Source of the DNA: Nitrospirota bacterium
Lineage (GTDB): Bacteria > Nitrospirota > Nitrospiria > Nitrospirales > Nitrospiraceae
NCBI GenBank assembly: GCA_004296885.1
Contig: SCVN01000001.1
Span: forward strand, 1-64,000
Direction: 5' to 3'
Length of the DNA stretch: 64,000 nucleotides
Of the stretch, positions 40,001 through 47,256 are shown one piece after another. How positions within the stretch are numbered: position 1 is the first letter of the stretch; each line of letters opens with the position of its first letter. Both the position numbers and the translations under genes were made by a program. Below the pieces are notes generated by a model. It saw only the letters and a program-made list of their open reading frames with translations. It was not told where the DNA came from and did not search any database.

Positions 40001-42581
40001 TCACGACGATGGGCGGAAGCGCGACCCCTGTGATGCTCTGAGCCTGCAGCTGCCAGTTGCCCGTATTAGTCACAGGAAAGCCCGCGTTGCTGCTGCTGGT
40101 CGAGTTATTGAGCGAGAAAGTGCTGGTGCCGGTGTTCGTGACGGTCCAGGTGTTGTCGGCGGCAGTTCCGGTCCCGGTGATCGTCACCTGCGTATTCGTC
40201 GGGGGGGCAGGAATGCCGCCCGGAACGGTAATGACGATGGGCTGGTTCGTGACCTTCGTGGCCGTAAAAACGGGATAGGCCGGCAGTTGCCAAGTCCCGC
40301 CGCTGCCCGAATAGGTCCCGGTGACGATCGCGTTCTTGATCCCGAACGTATACGGTTGCCGGCTATTGTTGATGTTCGTGACGGGCCATGTGCCGGCTTG
40401 GATGTTGGTTCCGGCGATGGTCACCGTTTGCGTGCCGCTGGGCAGGGGCGTCGGACTGGTGATGGTGATGGGTGGAATCGTCACGCCCGTGACGGGATAG
40501 GACGACGATGGCAGGAAGGGTTGGGGATTCAGCGCCATGACGGTATCCGCATTGGTATCGATGCCGTTGTAACACCCATGCGAGCGGTTGCCGGTAAACT
40601 CCGGATAGGCAAAGCGCTGGTTGTTCTGAGTCAAGAGCCAATAGGCTCGTCCCTGGGCCTGGCATCCGGCCACCGAATTGTTGACGAAGGTATTGCCGAG
40701 GTTGGTAATCCAGAATCCACCGGGATGGAAAAGATCAGGTCCGGGCATGCAGGACCCACCGGGGCAGACGGCATTGGCGCCCGAAAATGAGGTGTCCGGG
40801 ATGCCGCTGGTGGCATACCAGGTGGCGGACGAATAGGAGCGTTGCAAGTTGTCGCCGTCCCAATAAGTGCTGCCATTTTGTCGCGGGTAGGAATAGGTGC
40901 TGTTGGCCGCCATGGTGCCGGCGATGAGGTTCCGCATGAACTGGTTGCCGGTGATGCCGGTCCCGTCCTCCAGGTAGACCCCCTGGCCGACGGTGCGGAC
41001 GCAGACGTTGTTGTAGAAGTTGGCATTCCCCGTGGCGTGAACCACATAGCACTTGTTGTAACTGTGGTGCACGCTGACGTCCTGAATCAGGACGTTGGTC
41101 CCACTGGGCAGTTTGTGCAAGTGGACGGGGTAGCGTCCCACCAGGGCCTGGCCGAACTTTTCAATCTCCACGCCCACCAACGTCAGGGTGGGGCTGGTCG
41201 TGCCGCTGACCATTGTGACCACGTGGCCGCCGATGAAATTGTTGGCGTCGGTGGTTTGGCCGGCCGCCGAAGTGAGTTTGATGTTCCGGGACAGCAGGGC
41301 CACCTCCGCCCTTTCGTCGATCCCATAATTGCGATGATGGTCGTCATAGAAGCTTTTGGCTTGGCGGCTGACGTCGATCGCGTTGCCGCCTGGCACGACG
41401 ACCTGTTTCGTCTTGGCCGGAAAGAGCCCCGGCGTCGGCGCGAGCCCGCCATAGTGGTAGTGCTTGAGCTTCGTGCCCGAGCAGAGGGTGAGCTGGCTCA
41501 CCTGGGCCGGCGTGCCTGGGATGGGGGTCTTGGCGGAGGCTTCCGGGTTGGCCACGGCGGCGATGCTGCAGATCTGCACGATCTCCGTCTGATGCGAAGT
41601 AAAGCTGGTCGTAGCGACGGCCACCCAGTCGTTGACCTGCCAGTCCACCTGCATTGCCAACGTCAACGTCGTGTCCGGATTCGTCGCCGGCACGGGCGCG
41701 CTGACGTTTTCCGCGTCGTTATACTTGGCCGGCCCGGCGGGCACCGAAAGATAGGTCCAGCTCTTCGTGCCGAAAACCGTGTTGATGAATATCGGATTCC
41801 GGAGGGGATTGTTTTGCGTGCCGTCCGGCCTCGCCGAGAGGCCTTTGCCGCCATAGAGCGCCAGGGTTCCCCCGTCCATGACGGTGAGGTCGCGGGCATT
41901 GGGGTTCTGGTCGCCCGCCGTGGGCGGGAGCGCCGCCGAGGCGTTGCCGGCCATGACGATCGTGATCTGGCTTTGAATGGGCGCCGTCACCGAGCCCGCC
42001 TGCATCGCGCCGCCGTTCCGGATCAGGAAAGAGCTGGCATAGAGCGTCATGGCCTGGTCCTGCAGGGTCAGGGTGCCGCCCGAGCCGACGATGACAGGCA
42101 TCAGAGGCGCTTGCGCAGTGAACGTTGCATCCGACGTGCCCACGGTCACGTTTTGACAAGGGGTACCGCTGGCAATATGCAAAGCCGTGACGGCTTGCGG
42201 CACGACGGGCGGGTTTGCCGGTATGGTCAGCTGGCACTGACCATTGTTGTAGTTAGTCACGGCCTGGCTCAGGGTGATGCTTGACGCTGTGCCTCGGAGC
42301 GGAGCCCCCAACGGGGCTTGAGATTTTCCCCCCAAGGCCTTGGCCAGCTTGTCGGCCTCGGCCTTTCGCACCTCGCTCTCCTGTTCCATAGACTGGGCAA
42401 GCTTGCGCTCCTGCTGCAGTTCGGCGCTCATCTTGGCCTTGGCCCGCTCCCGCTCCTGCCGGACTTGCTCCACGTCGCCGGAGGAGGCGCAGCCGGTCAA
42501 GAGGCCCACACACATGAGCAGGGCCACGGTCCCGGTCTGCGCGCGACGTTGGATGATCGTGGCCGTATCGTCTGTCGTCAT
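37062..42581 (-). CDS. giant lipoprotein with CEMIP-like G8/right-handed beta-helix region
   Basis: A 1839-residue surface lipoprotein. Lipobox LLTGC (Cys31) is followed by ASSGDVEQ and a coiled coil (residues 33-85) shared with the next two lipoproteins. Residues about 115-350 look like a G8 domain (VIVGSGGTLTLQDQAMTLYASSF), and 440-570 contain right-handed beta-helix turns with GRYPVHLHKL and VHHSYNKCYVVHATGNANFY, strikingly like CEMIP/TMEM2 hyaluronan-degrading proteins (RYPIHFH motif). About residues 700-920 and 1015-1080 carry inserted Thr/Gly-rich repeats (TVTITGTGTAADNTWTVTN; FSLNGSTGTGTYGGSGGTW). The C terminus has GSGYTSPPTVTI repeats. Substrate is unproven; surface polysaccharide binding or cleavage is likely. 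SD AGGAGG precedes ATG 42581. Confidence 0.85.
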   Translation of the reverse strand: MTTDDTATIIQRRAQTGTVALLMCVGLLTGCASSGDVEQVRQERERAKAKMSAELQQERKLAQSMEQESEVRKAEADKLAKALGGKSQAPLGAPLRGTASSITLSQAVTNYNNGQCQLTIPANPPVVPQAVTALHIASGTPCQNVTVGTSDATFTAQAPLMPVIVGSGGTLTLQDQAMTLYASSFLIRNGGAMQAGSVTAPIQSQITIVMAGNASAALPPTAGDQNPNARDLTVMDGGTLALYGGKGLSARPDGTQNNPLRNPIFINTVFGTKSWTYLSVPAGPAKYNDAENVSAPVPATNPDTTLTLAMQVDWQVNDWVAVATTSFTSHQTEIVQICSIAAVANPEASAKTPIPGTPAQVSQLTLCSGTKLKHYHYGGLAPTPGLFPAKTKQVVVPGGNAIDVSRQAKSFYDDHHRNYGIDERAEVALLSRNIKLTSAAGQTTDANNFIGGHVVTMVSGTTSPTLTLVGVEIEKFGQALVGRYPVHLHKLPSGTNVLIQDVSVHHSYNKCYVVHATGNANFYNNVCVRTVGQGVYLEDGTGITGNQFMRNLIAGTMAANSTYSYPRQNGSTYWDGDNLQRSYSSATWYATSGIPDTSFSGANAVCPGGSCMPGPDLFHPGGFWITNLGNTFVNNSVAGCQAQGRAYWLLTQNNQRFAYPEFTGNRSHGCYNGIDTNADTVMALNPQPFLPSSSYPVTGVTIPPITITSPTPLPSGTQTVTIAGTNIQAGTWPVTNINNSRQPYTFGIKNAIVTGTYSGSGGTWQLPAYPVFTATKVTNQPIVITVPGGIPAPPTNTQVTITGTGTAADNTWTVTNTGTSTFSLNNSTSSSNAGFPVTNTGNWQLQAQSITGVALPPIVVTTTSTPPSTGTQVTISGTGTSADNTWFVTTPAVGYGSGTFSLNGSTGTGTYGGSGGTWHVARQAPVLLLNDNTVTRSRFRGVWIRTIYTALHNNRLATNPYGFSLLGGGGPEGNPPGYWGLAHENVIAGMTRNNVERYPAGCAFPITSAASTAGPAPNYLVITSPVIPPQNAQVQISGVQGYTSANGGWTVGTTTGTTFQTTGSVNAGSSSGSGMWQYAGSNAPSWPTECTDVQLSSGLSGWGNFPTPNFQAAMNIQGYSYYDGPARIEHNRFVNFRFDPTGIHPNNPAARLLTKTDIQTIAAFDTVQNANPPLGTLGQLQGAPQLNGTVTALFNGYVGDAATGWIQSNQQTVPPTQYIQNSIWDNVDFKHQVYTEAVNLGPFNDGDKTTVILDKDGQLSGLRVVDGSGTSHHDLVPVSLNSVDYYATEYTVDEPHSRGPNDFRSTSLMSPHKYATLNIESVDNPPGGIPATFRVEIKRDMPAYGDTVYPYLFLNGRGQNPIYEPFVMDRMGYTVYGKTGTEHQTTTPAAFQNRLLFSYTDPAVKKAGDFFVNRIAVYQQVTDPTKINVSRIRRQWGEPYDNPLVWPPGYIPPGGTSTSCDSAFFAWQAYAEPRWQDCLARANNQAPPAPWPGGPTQYSGGMTLPQATSWQQFEQPYKTLMGIAKPTAADIATFIAAQTYYYDAANNMLYFYMIEEKPVQRQYSPFGTCDAANYNTGVNYLAQIQQIKSFSDPSGVQAALDASCLVAQKTPQPTDLFACHETGCAAYLVNFTNATVGTPPSCSPCVPPHPIARTDYSAWNQYHFVYATPPQQPNGLPVPTTAPQDGTALPAFLAPVDGTPPPAGDQVTYSFLTIPGPRVPVTENFRYHCVTNPPWSAVNSRGAYPPAGGFTYPLSPSVCMAPAQGTAVMEAGVVLQVVVTNPGSGYTSPPTVTITPPASGMQAQGVATIANGSVTGVTMTNQGSGYNFGPQVTFSPPSQ

Positions 42582-42675
42582 ACCGATCCTCCTTCTCCTA
42601 ACTCGCATCTCTGCGCAGCGATCTTGCGATGGCCCGGCCCGCCCTGGCTCAACCGGGAGGACGAGATCAACGCTG

Positions 42676-45477
42676 CTAGCAATGACCCGGAAAACAGACG
42701 GTTGAGGCCTGCTTGCCAGGCACCGGCGCAAAGGGTGTGCCAATCCCGAGGGTATTGTTATTCAAAATGGACACGGTCGGGAAACTGTTCGCACTCCCCC
42801 CATTCCACCCCGGAGTCAACAGATTGGAGATGGGAGGGGTGAGGAAGGCATTGTTGATATTAAACATGGTATAGCTGCCGCCGTTGGTGACGGTCACCGA
42901 GGACACCGACTCACCAGAGAGGGCGGCGGTGCCCTGGGCCGCCGTGCCGCCCGGCGACGGGTCAAACCCGACGCCCGGCACCGAGGTATAGCCGTTGCCG
43001 CCGTTGGTGACGGTCACCCCATTCACCGCGCCGCCGGAAACGGTGGTGGTTCCCCTGGCAAAAGACGATCCCACATTCGGCGCGCCAAAGGTGACGCCAG
43101 GGGGGATCGACGAGGGAGTCAGGGAAGAGAGGTTGACAACATAATTCCCCTGGTAAACGGTGCTGCTGCTCCCATCGGTGATGGTGAGTCCATACACGTT
43201 GAGCCCTGGGGCGCCCTGGATGGGAGCGCTGGCGCCGAGCGTATAGGGCGCGTTATTGATGGAAACCTGATAGCCTGCGGGGATTTTCCCCGAAGTATTC
43301 GCCGACCAGCTGAGACTGGTGCCGAATGGTATGGACCCGCTTGGAGGCGTGATCCGCCCGGTGGTCGTGCCATAGACGGGAACGGTATAGGATTGAATCG
43401 AATTGGGGCCTGTGGCCGTGACACTGATTTGGTAGGTGGTGCCGGGGCTCAGTCCCGAGATGGTCGTGCCGGACGGGCTGGGCGTGGCGGGCGTCAGGGT
43501 GACCCCGGGAACCGGAATGCCCCCGCCGTAGGTCACATTGACCGTATAGGCCGTCGCGCCGCTGCTGGCCGGCCACGCAATCGTCAGCGAGGTGTTCGTC
43601 GGATTCGAGACGGTCACGATCGGAGCGTCGAGACGAGTGTCATTCAGGATGGTGACGCGCAGCGTGGTTGCGTTGCTCGGCACCGGCACGAAGGGACTGG
43701 GCCGTCCACCGCGGTCGCTGTAGGCAAAGCCATAGGCATCGGACAGGTTGTAAAAGACCGCGGCATAGGGATTGTAGTAGCCATCGTTCGTCTTACGGGC
43801 GCCGCCGAAGGGGTAGAGGGTCGGCGGATTGCTGTACCAATTCGCAGTATTCTGCGGGACGTTGCTCCCCTTGCCCGCATATCCGAAGTTCATGCCCGCC
43901 ATGAAATCCCCCGCAATCACCGCATAGAGGCTGTTGGGGACGGAGGCGATTTGTTGCGGGGTCATTCCCGTCGTCGGCACCGTGAAGGCCGTGGCAGGCG
44001 CACCATAGAGGTTCACGTCGTATCCAGCCTTGGAGGAAGGAGCCGGCAGGTTCACGGTCACGGTGAGATTCGCCGGGAGCACCACGTTGGCCGGCGGAGT
44101 TGGCGGAGCGGCGATCGTGACGGTCGGCGCCGAGGTATAGCCGGTGCCGCCGTGGGAGATCGTCACTCCCGACACCATCCCGCTCGGCGAGAGGGTGGCG
44201 GTTCCCTGGGCGCCGGACCCTCCGCCACCGGTGAAGGTGACCGCCGGCGCACCGCTAAAATAGTCGCTGCCGGGGTTGGTGATGGTCACCGCCGTCACCG
44301 CTTGGCTAGCGATGGTCGCCGTACCTTGGGCCGTCGTTGCGCCAGGGGGGATTCCACATGGCGCTCCGGTCGTGGTGCCCGTTAACGTCACGGTATATCC
44401 GCCCTTCCCGTTGGAAGCGAACTTTCCATTGTAGGAGTAAGGGATGGCCGGGCAACCGGCATTCGAGAACCCGTTGTCGGCGAATGACTGTCCGACCAGG
44501 GAGGCCAGATACGACCCGTAACTTGGATAGGGCGCCGGAGAGCCGGTCGTCGAATTGGACGCCAGGAGCGAAGGGCCCATGACGCGGATGAACGGCGATA
44601 CGCCCTGACTCGGAGTCCACCCTGACGGCCGAAACGCGCCTCCCATCTGTGGGCTGAGCCCATAGAGTTGGTTCAGAATCGTGCTCGTCGACGTGTAATA
44701 GGTCATGGTGGCGATGACGTTGTTGCCGGCATCGAGATAGTCGTATTGCATCGGAATGCCGAAGAAGTCCATGGACGTCAGGTCCGCGCCGCCCGGAGCC
44801 GGATAGGCAAGCTCCATCTTGTCCCAGCGGAACGACTCGGTGCCGGTCGGAAACGCGCCGTTTGTGACGGCGACCGGCGCGGTATAGGAGACCATGAGGC
44901 GCCCGCTGCTGATCGCGGCGACCGAGAATTGATACACATTCTGAGTGGCGCCGGTGTAGGGGGATATGGTCGTGCCGCATGGCGTGAGACTGCTCAATGG
45001 GCCGGCCGTCTGCGTTCCGCTTGGGTTCACGCCGATATCAAGATACGCAAGACCGCTAGGCACGCCGCTGGAGGTCCATCCGATGCCTTTCCCGGTCAGG
45101 AGCACATAGACCTGGCTGTCGTGCAGGTTGCTGTCATTGACCAATTGGACCGCTAGCTGATTGGTATTGGTATTTGCCGGGCAAGAGCCCGAAGCGCCGA
45201 GAGATGAGGGCTTGCCGTTCCCCTTCCCCCTCAAAGCCTGGGCCAGCTTCTCGGCGGAGGCCTTCTTGGCCTCGCTTTCTCTTTCCATCGAGGCAGCCAG
45301 CGCCTGCTCCTGCTGAAGTTCGGCGCGCATCTTGGCCTTGGCCTGCTCGGACTCGTGCCGCGCCTGCTCCACGTCGCCGGAGGAGGCGCAGCCGGCCAAC
45401 AGCAGGGCGGTCGCGAGAAGAATACCGGAGCCGGAGCGGCGGCTGGCGTTCGATTCGTGCGAGTGTACGCGCGCCAT
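42676..45477 (-). CDS. GH64-like (beta-1,3-glucanase/thaumatin-like) lipoprotein
   Basis: A 933-residue lipoprotein. Lipobox LLLAGC (Cys30) and coiled coil like the CEMIP-like protein (ASSGDVEQARHESEQAKAKM). Residues about 105-270 resemble the GH64 thaumatin-like beta-1,3-glucanase fold: LAVQLVNDSNLHDSQVYVLL, SSGRLMVSYTAP, WDKMELAY and SMDFFGIPMQYDYL. GSGY-type repeats follow (VTITNPGSDYFSGAPAVTF, ISHGGTGYTSAPTVTI), a second half of the glucanase region, and a fibronectin type III domain (APIVTVSNPTNTSLTIAW, SGLSPGTTYQISVTATG). The catalytic acids cannot be fixed by eye. It lies 95 bp before the CEMIP-like gene and starts with SD GGGAGAGG at ATG 45477. Confidence 0.85.
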   Translation of the reverse strand: MARVHSHESNASRRSGSGILLATALLLAGCASSGDVEQARHESEQAKAKMRAELQQEQALAASMERESEAKKASAEKLAQALRGKGNGKPSSLGASGSCPANTNTNQLAVQLVNDSNLHDSQVYVLLTGKGIGWTSSGVPSGLAYLDIGVNPSGTQTAGPLSSLTPCGTTISPYTGATQNVYQFSVAAISSGRLMVSYTAPVAVTNGAFPTGTESFRWDKMELAYPAPGGADLTSMDFFGIPMQYDYLDAGNNVIATMTYYTSTSTILNQLYGLSPQMGGAFRPSGWTPSQGVSPFIRVMGPSLLASNSTTGSPAPYPSYGSYLASLVGQSFADNGFSNAGCPAIPYSYNGKFASNGKGGYTVTLTGTTTGAPCGIPPGATTAQGTATIASQAVTAVTITNPGSDYFSGAPAVTFTGGGGSGAQGTATLSPSGMVSGVTISHGGTGYTSAPTVTIAAPPTPPANVVLPANLTVTVNLPAPSSKAGYDVNLYGAPATAFTVPTTGMTPQQIASVPNSLYAVIAGDFMAGMNFGYAGKGSNVPQNTANWYSNPPTLYPFGGARKTNDGYYNPYAAVFYNLSDAYGFAYSDRGGRPSPFVPVPSNATTLRVTILNDTRLDAPIVTVSNPTNTSLTIAWPASSGATAYTVNVTYGGGIPVPGVTLTPATPSPSGTTISGLSPGTTYQISVTATGPNSIQSYTVPVYGTTTGRITPPSGSIPFGTSLSWSANTSGKIPAGYQVSINNAPYTLGASAPIQGAPGLNVYGLTITDGSSSTVYQGNYVVNLSSLTPSSIPPGVTFGAPNVGSSFARGTTTVSGGAVNGVTVTNGGNGYTSVPGVGFDPSPGGTAAQGTAALSGESVSSVTVTNGGSYTMFNINNAFLTPPISNLLTPGWNGGSANSFPTVSILNNNTLGIGTPFAPVPGKQASTVCFPGHC

Positions 45478-45487
45478 GAGCCTCTCC

Positions 45488-45814
45488 CTATTCAAGGTTT
45501 TTCATCGTGGCCCGGACTTGATTGAGGGCGTCCACATGGCGCGCCTCTTCGGCTTTCAGATATTCTTTGACGGACTGGGATATCTTGGCATGCGCGGCGC
45601 GCAGCGTTTCGTTCTCTTTCGCCAAGGTGGAGAACTGCGTCTGCTCCTTCATCAGGTCCGCCCGCAGCTTGCTCTCCCCCTGTTGCGCCTCCTGCTTGAT
45701 CTGCTCCAGGTCGCCGGAGGTCGCGCAGCCGGCGGCCGCCCAGAGGCCGAGCGCGAGGACGAGGCCGAGCGATTTTCCCGAGCGAATCATTGCATAGTTC
45801 GATGACAGATCCAT
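45488..45814 (-). CDS. small coiled-coil lipoprotein, anchor-module paralogue
   Basis: A 108-residue lipoprotein with lipobox WAAAGC (Cys30) and the motif ATSGDLEQIKQEAQQGESKLRA, then a long helix (ADLMKEQTQFSTLAKENETLRAAHAKISQSVKEYLKAEEARHVDALNQVRATMKNLE). The same Cys-A-S/T-SGD-V/L-EQ start and heptad-like charge pattern occur in the two giant lipoproteins, so this is the anchor module alone, an Lpp-like coiled coil that may trimerise with them. SD GGAGGAGG precedes ATG 45814. It is the first gene of the operon that carries the GH64-like and CEMIP-like proteins. Confidence 0.85.
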   Translation of the reverse strand: MDLSSNYAMIRSGKSLGLVLALGLWAAAGCATSGDLEQIKQEAQQGESKLRADLMKEQTQFSTLAKENETLRAAHAKISQSVKEYLKAEEARHVDALNQVRATMKNLE

Positions 45815-45877
45815 GGGCACCTCCTCCATATGTTACGTTGTCGCATCTCGAAGCCGTCAAACGCCTTGCCAGCCATT

Positions 45878-45912
45878 AAAAGGTATTGCCACGCTGCAGG
45901 CAATACCTTTTT
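45878..45912 (-). terminator. perfect intrinsic terminator-like hairpin in the leader of the lipoprotein operon
   Basis: A 13-bp stem AAAAGGTATTGCC / GGCAATACCTTTT with an 8-nt loop ACGCTGCA, flanked by T-runs on both strands. It lies 64 bases upstream of the first lipoprotein ATG and just after a candidate promoter, in a divergent intergenic region where no gene ends. An attenuator or an orphan small-RNA end is the likely role. Confidence 0.8.
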
Positions 45913-45937
45913 CATCGGGACCGGAACGAGCCGTGCA

Positions 45938-45975
45938 AAATAAGACCGTTTTCTTCGGGTGCGTCAAGTGACGCA
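45938..45975 (-). promoter_or_regulatory. putative promoter and palindromic operator of the lipoprotein operon
   Basis: The palindrome TGCGTCA-AG-TGACGCA (45960-45975) has 7-bp arms and covers a TTGACG -35 box (45967-45962). A TTATTT -10 candidate lies 18 bp on (45943-45938). An imperfect second copy, TGCGTCAGATGCCGA, is at 45994. The -10 match is weak. The rest of 45815-46192 shows no gene. Confidence 0.55.
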
Positions 45976-46192
45976 AATACCGTGCCCATAGCCTTGCGTC
46001 AGATGCCGATGCCGGATTTTTCGCATCTCCGCATTCCTGCTAGCGTCTCGCTGTGGACGAATTTCTCCAGACCTTTGTCGAGCCTGTGGGGCCGGCGCAA
46101 CAGTGAGTCAAATTCATGACCCGGTCGATAGAGAGAGTCCGGCCTTGTGTCACGTGAACGCCTGTGGCATAAGAGACCGAGGAACCCACAGC

Positions 46193-46642
46193 ATGCTGTC
46201 GCAGCCCAGCCCCGAACTGCCCCCCTACCGCATCACGCTCTTCTACGGGCCGGAGCCTGTTGAGGCCCTTCCGTCGCATGTGGCCTGCGTCTTCAACGTC
46301 AAGAAACGGAGTTGGAAAGGCGGTGTGCAGGTGGCGGTCGAAGTGAACGAGGCGCAAACTGCCCGCGCCAGCCAGGCGCTCGACTTCGAGGCCTGGCTGC
46401 GCAAGGCCCTGGCTTCCATCGCCGTTGCGGAACGACCAACCTACGAGAGCCGGGCCAGGGAACTGCTTATCCAAGGTCTCTGCTCGCTCAAGTTGGATCT
46501 GGCCATCAAGGCGGGGATTCAACAGGCAAACAGCCGCATCGCGGCTGACGCCTTCGTAAACGAGCTGAATCAAGCGGTAGAGCAGCAGGCAGACCGACTG
46601 AAATCACAGATTCTCGCCGAGCTGGACCTGGCCGCGCCATGA
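46193..46642 (+). CDS. conserved-looking hypothetical protein
   Basis: A 149-residue soluble protein without a known domain. It begins MLSQPSPELPPYRITLFYGPEPVEALPSHVACVFNV, a strand-rich half with one Cys, followed by a helical half (ASQALDFEAWLRKALASIAVAERPTYESRARELL, NELNQAVEQQADRLKSQILAEL). The start at 46193 has GAGGA upstream; the longer frame to 46103 has no ribosome-binding site. It reads away from the lipoprotein operon, sharing the divergent intergenic region with its palindrome and hairpin. Function unknown. An antisense frame opposite to it is a shadow. Confidence 0.6.
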   Translation: MLSQPSPELPPYRITLFYGPEPVEALPSHVACVFNVKKRSWKGGVQVAVEVNEAQTARASQALDFEAWLRKALASIAVAERPTYESRARELLIQGLCSLKLDLAIKAGIQQANSRIAADAFVNELNQAVEQQADRLKSQILAELDLAAP

Positions 46643-46649
46643 CGTAGCC

Positions 46650-46711
46650 AAAGTCGAACGTCTCGCACGTCCGCACGTCCCGAAAGTTGTCGGTCCGGAC
46701 GTTTCGACTTT
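46650..46711. repeat. intergenic imperfect hairpin of short repeats
   Basis: Left arm AAAGTCGAACGTC (46650-46662), right arm GACGTTTCGACTTT (46698-46711), its near-exact reverse complement; loop with CACGTCC repeats, then the short tandem CTTTCTGA twice. It follows the stop of the gene at 46642 and may be a terminator. Confidence 0.6.
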
Positions 46712-46745
46712 CTGACTTTCTGACTTGCGACTATGACAGAAGGGT

Positions 46746-46773
46746 TTGCATAAGCTCTGGAATTTGCTATATA
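46746..46773 (+). promoter_or_regulatory. putative promoter of the small exported protein gene
   Basis: TTGCAT (46746-46751) and TATATA (46768-46773), spacer 16 bp. Leader about 70 nt to the GTG at 46851. Confidence 0.5.
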
Positions 46774-46850
46774 CAACAGCCTGTGGGAAGCTGGGTCAAA
46801 ATCCCCCATAGGATGGTATCCGGCCGGACGTCAGGAAAGGAGGAATTCCC

Positions 46851-47237
46851 GTGCGAACAATGATGAAAGGGCTGGCGGTGCTGCTGGTGGTGGCGCTCGT
46901 GCACCTGGCCGTCGTTCCGGTGATCGCGGCCCAGGGGACGGAAGACGCATCCCAGGGGTCGGCCAAAGGCGCAGGGCTGCAGGCAGCCAGTTGGCTGCTC
47001 ACGCTTCCCTATGGTGCCACCAAAGTCTGTTTTGCGATCCTCGGCGGAGTAACAGGCGGCCTGACCTACGTCTTCTCCGGCGGGAATCTGGATGCGGCCA
47101 AGTCGGTCTGGCACACCAGCGTGTACGGAACCTATGTTCTCACCCCTGAGCACCTGCAGGGAGACAAGCCGGTGCGGTTTCTTGGCGTGGCCTCGGAGAA
47201 TGACGGCGCCTCCCTGACGACCGAGCCGGGGAAATAG
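46851..47237 (+). CDS. small exported protein, function unknown
   Basis: A 128-residue protein with a signal peptide (GLAVLLVVALVHLAVVPVIAA). The mature part has a small hydrophobic stretch (ASWLLTLPYGATKVCFAILGGVTGGLTYVFSGG), which may be a membrane segment or an amphipathic helix, and a YVLTPEHLQGDKPVRFLG segment near the end. This pattern recurs in small envelope proteins of uncertain function. The GTG start is supported by GGAGG at normal distance; ATG 46860 is the alternative. It is followed after 19 bp by the GATase gene and may be co-transcribed. Confidence 0.7.
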   Translation: MRTMMKGLAVLLVVALVHLAVVPVIAAQGTEDASQGSAKGAGLQAASWLLTLPYGATKVCFAILGGVTGGLTYVFSGGNLDAAKSVWHTSVYGTYVLTPEHLQGDKPVRFLGVASENDGASLTTEPGK

Positions 47238-47256
47238 CGGCGCCCACGCCCTCGCC

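Noticed and set aside
46040-46573. A 177-residue minus-strand frame opposite the hypothetical gene at 46193
   Set aside because: No ribosome-binding site and shadow-like composition; the plus frame has SD and a balanced protein composition.
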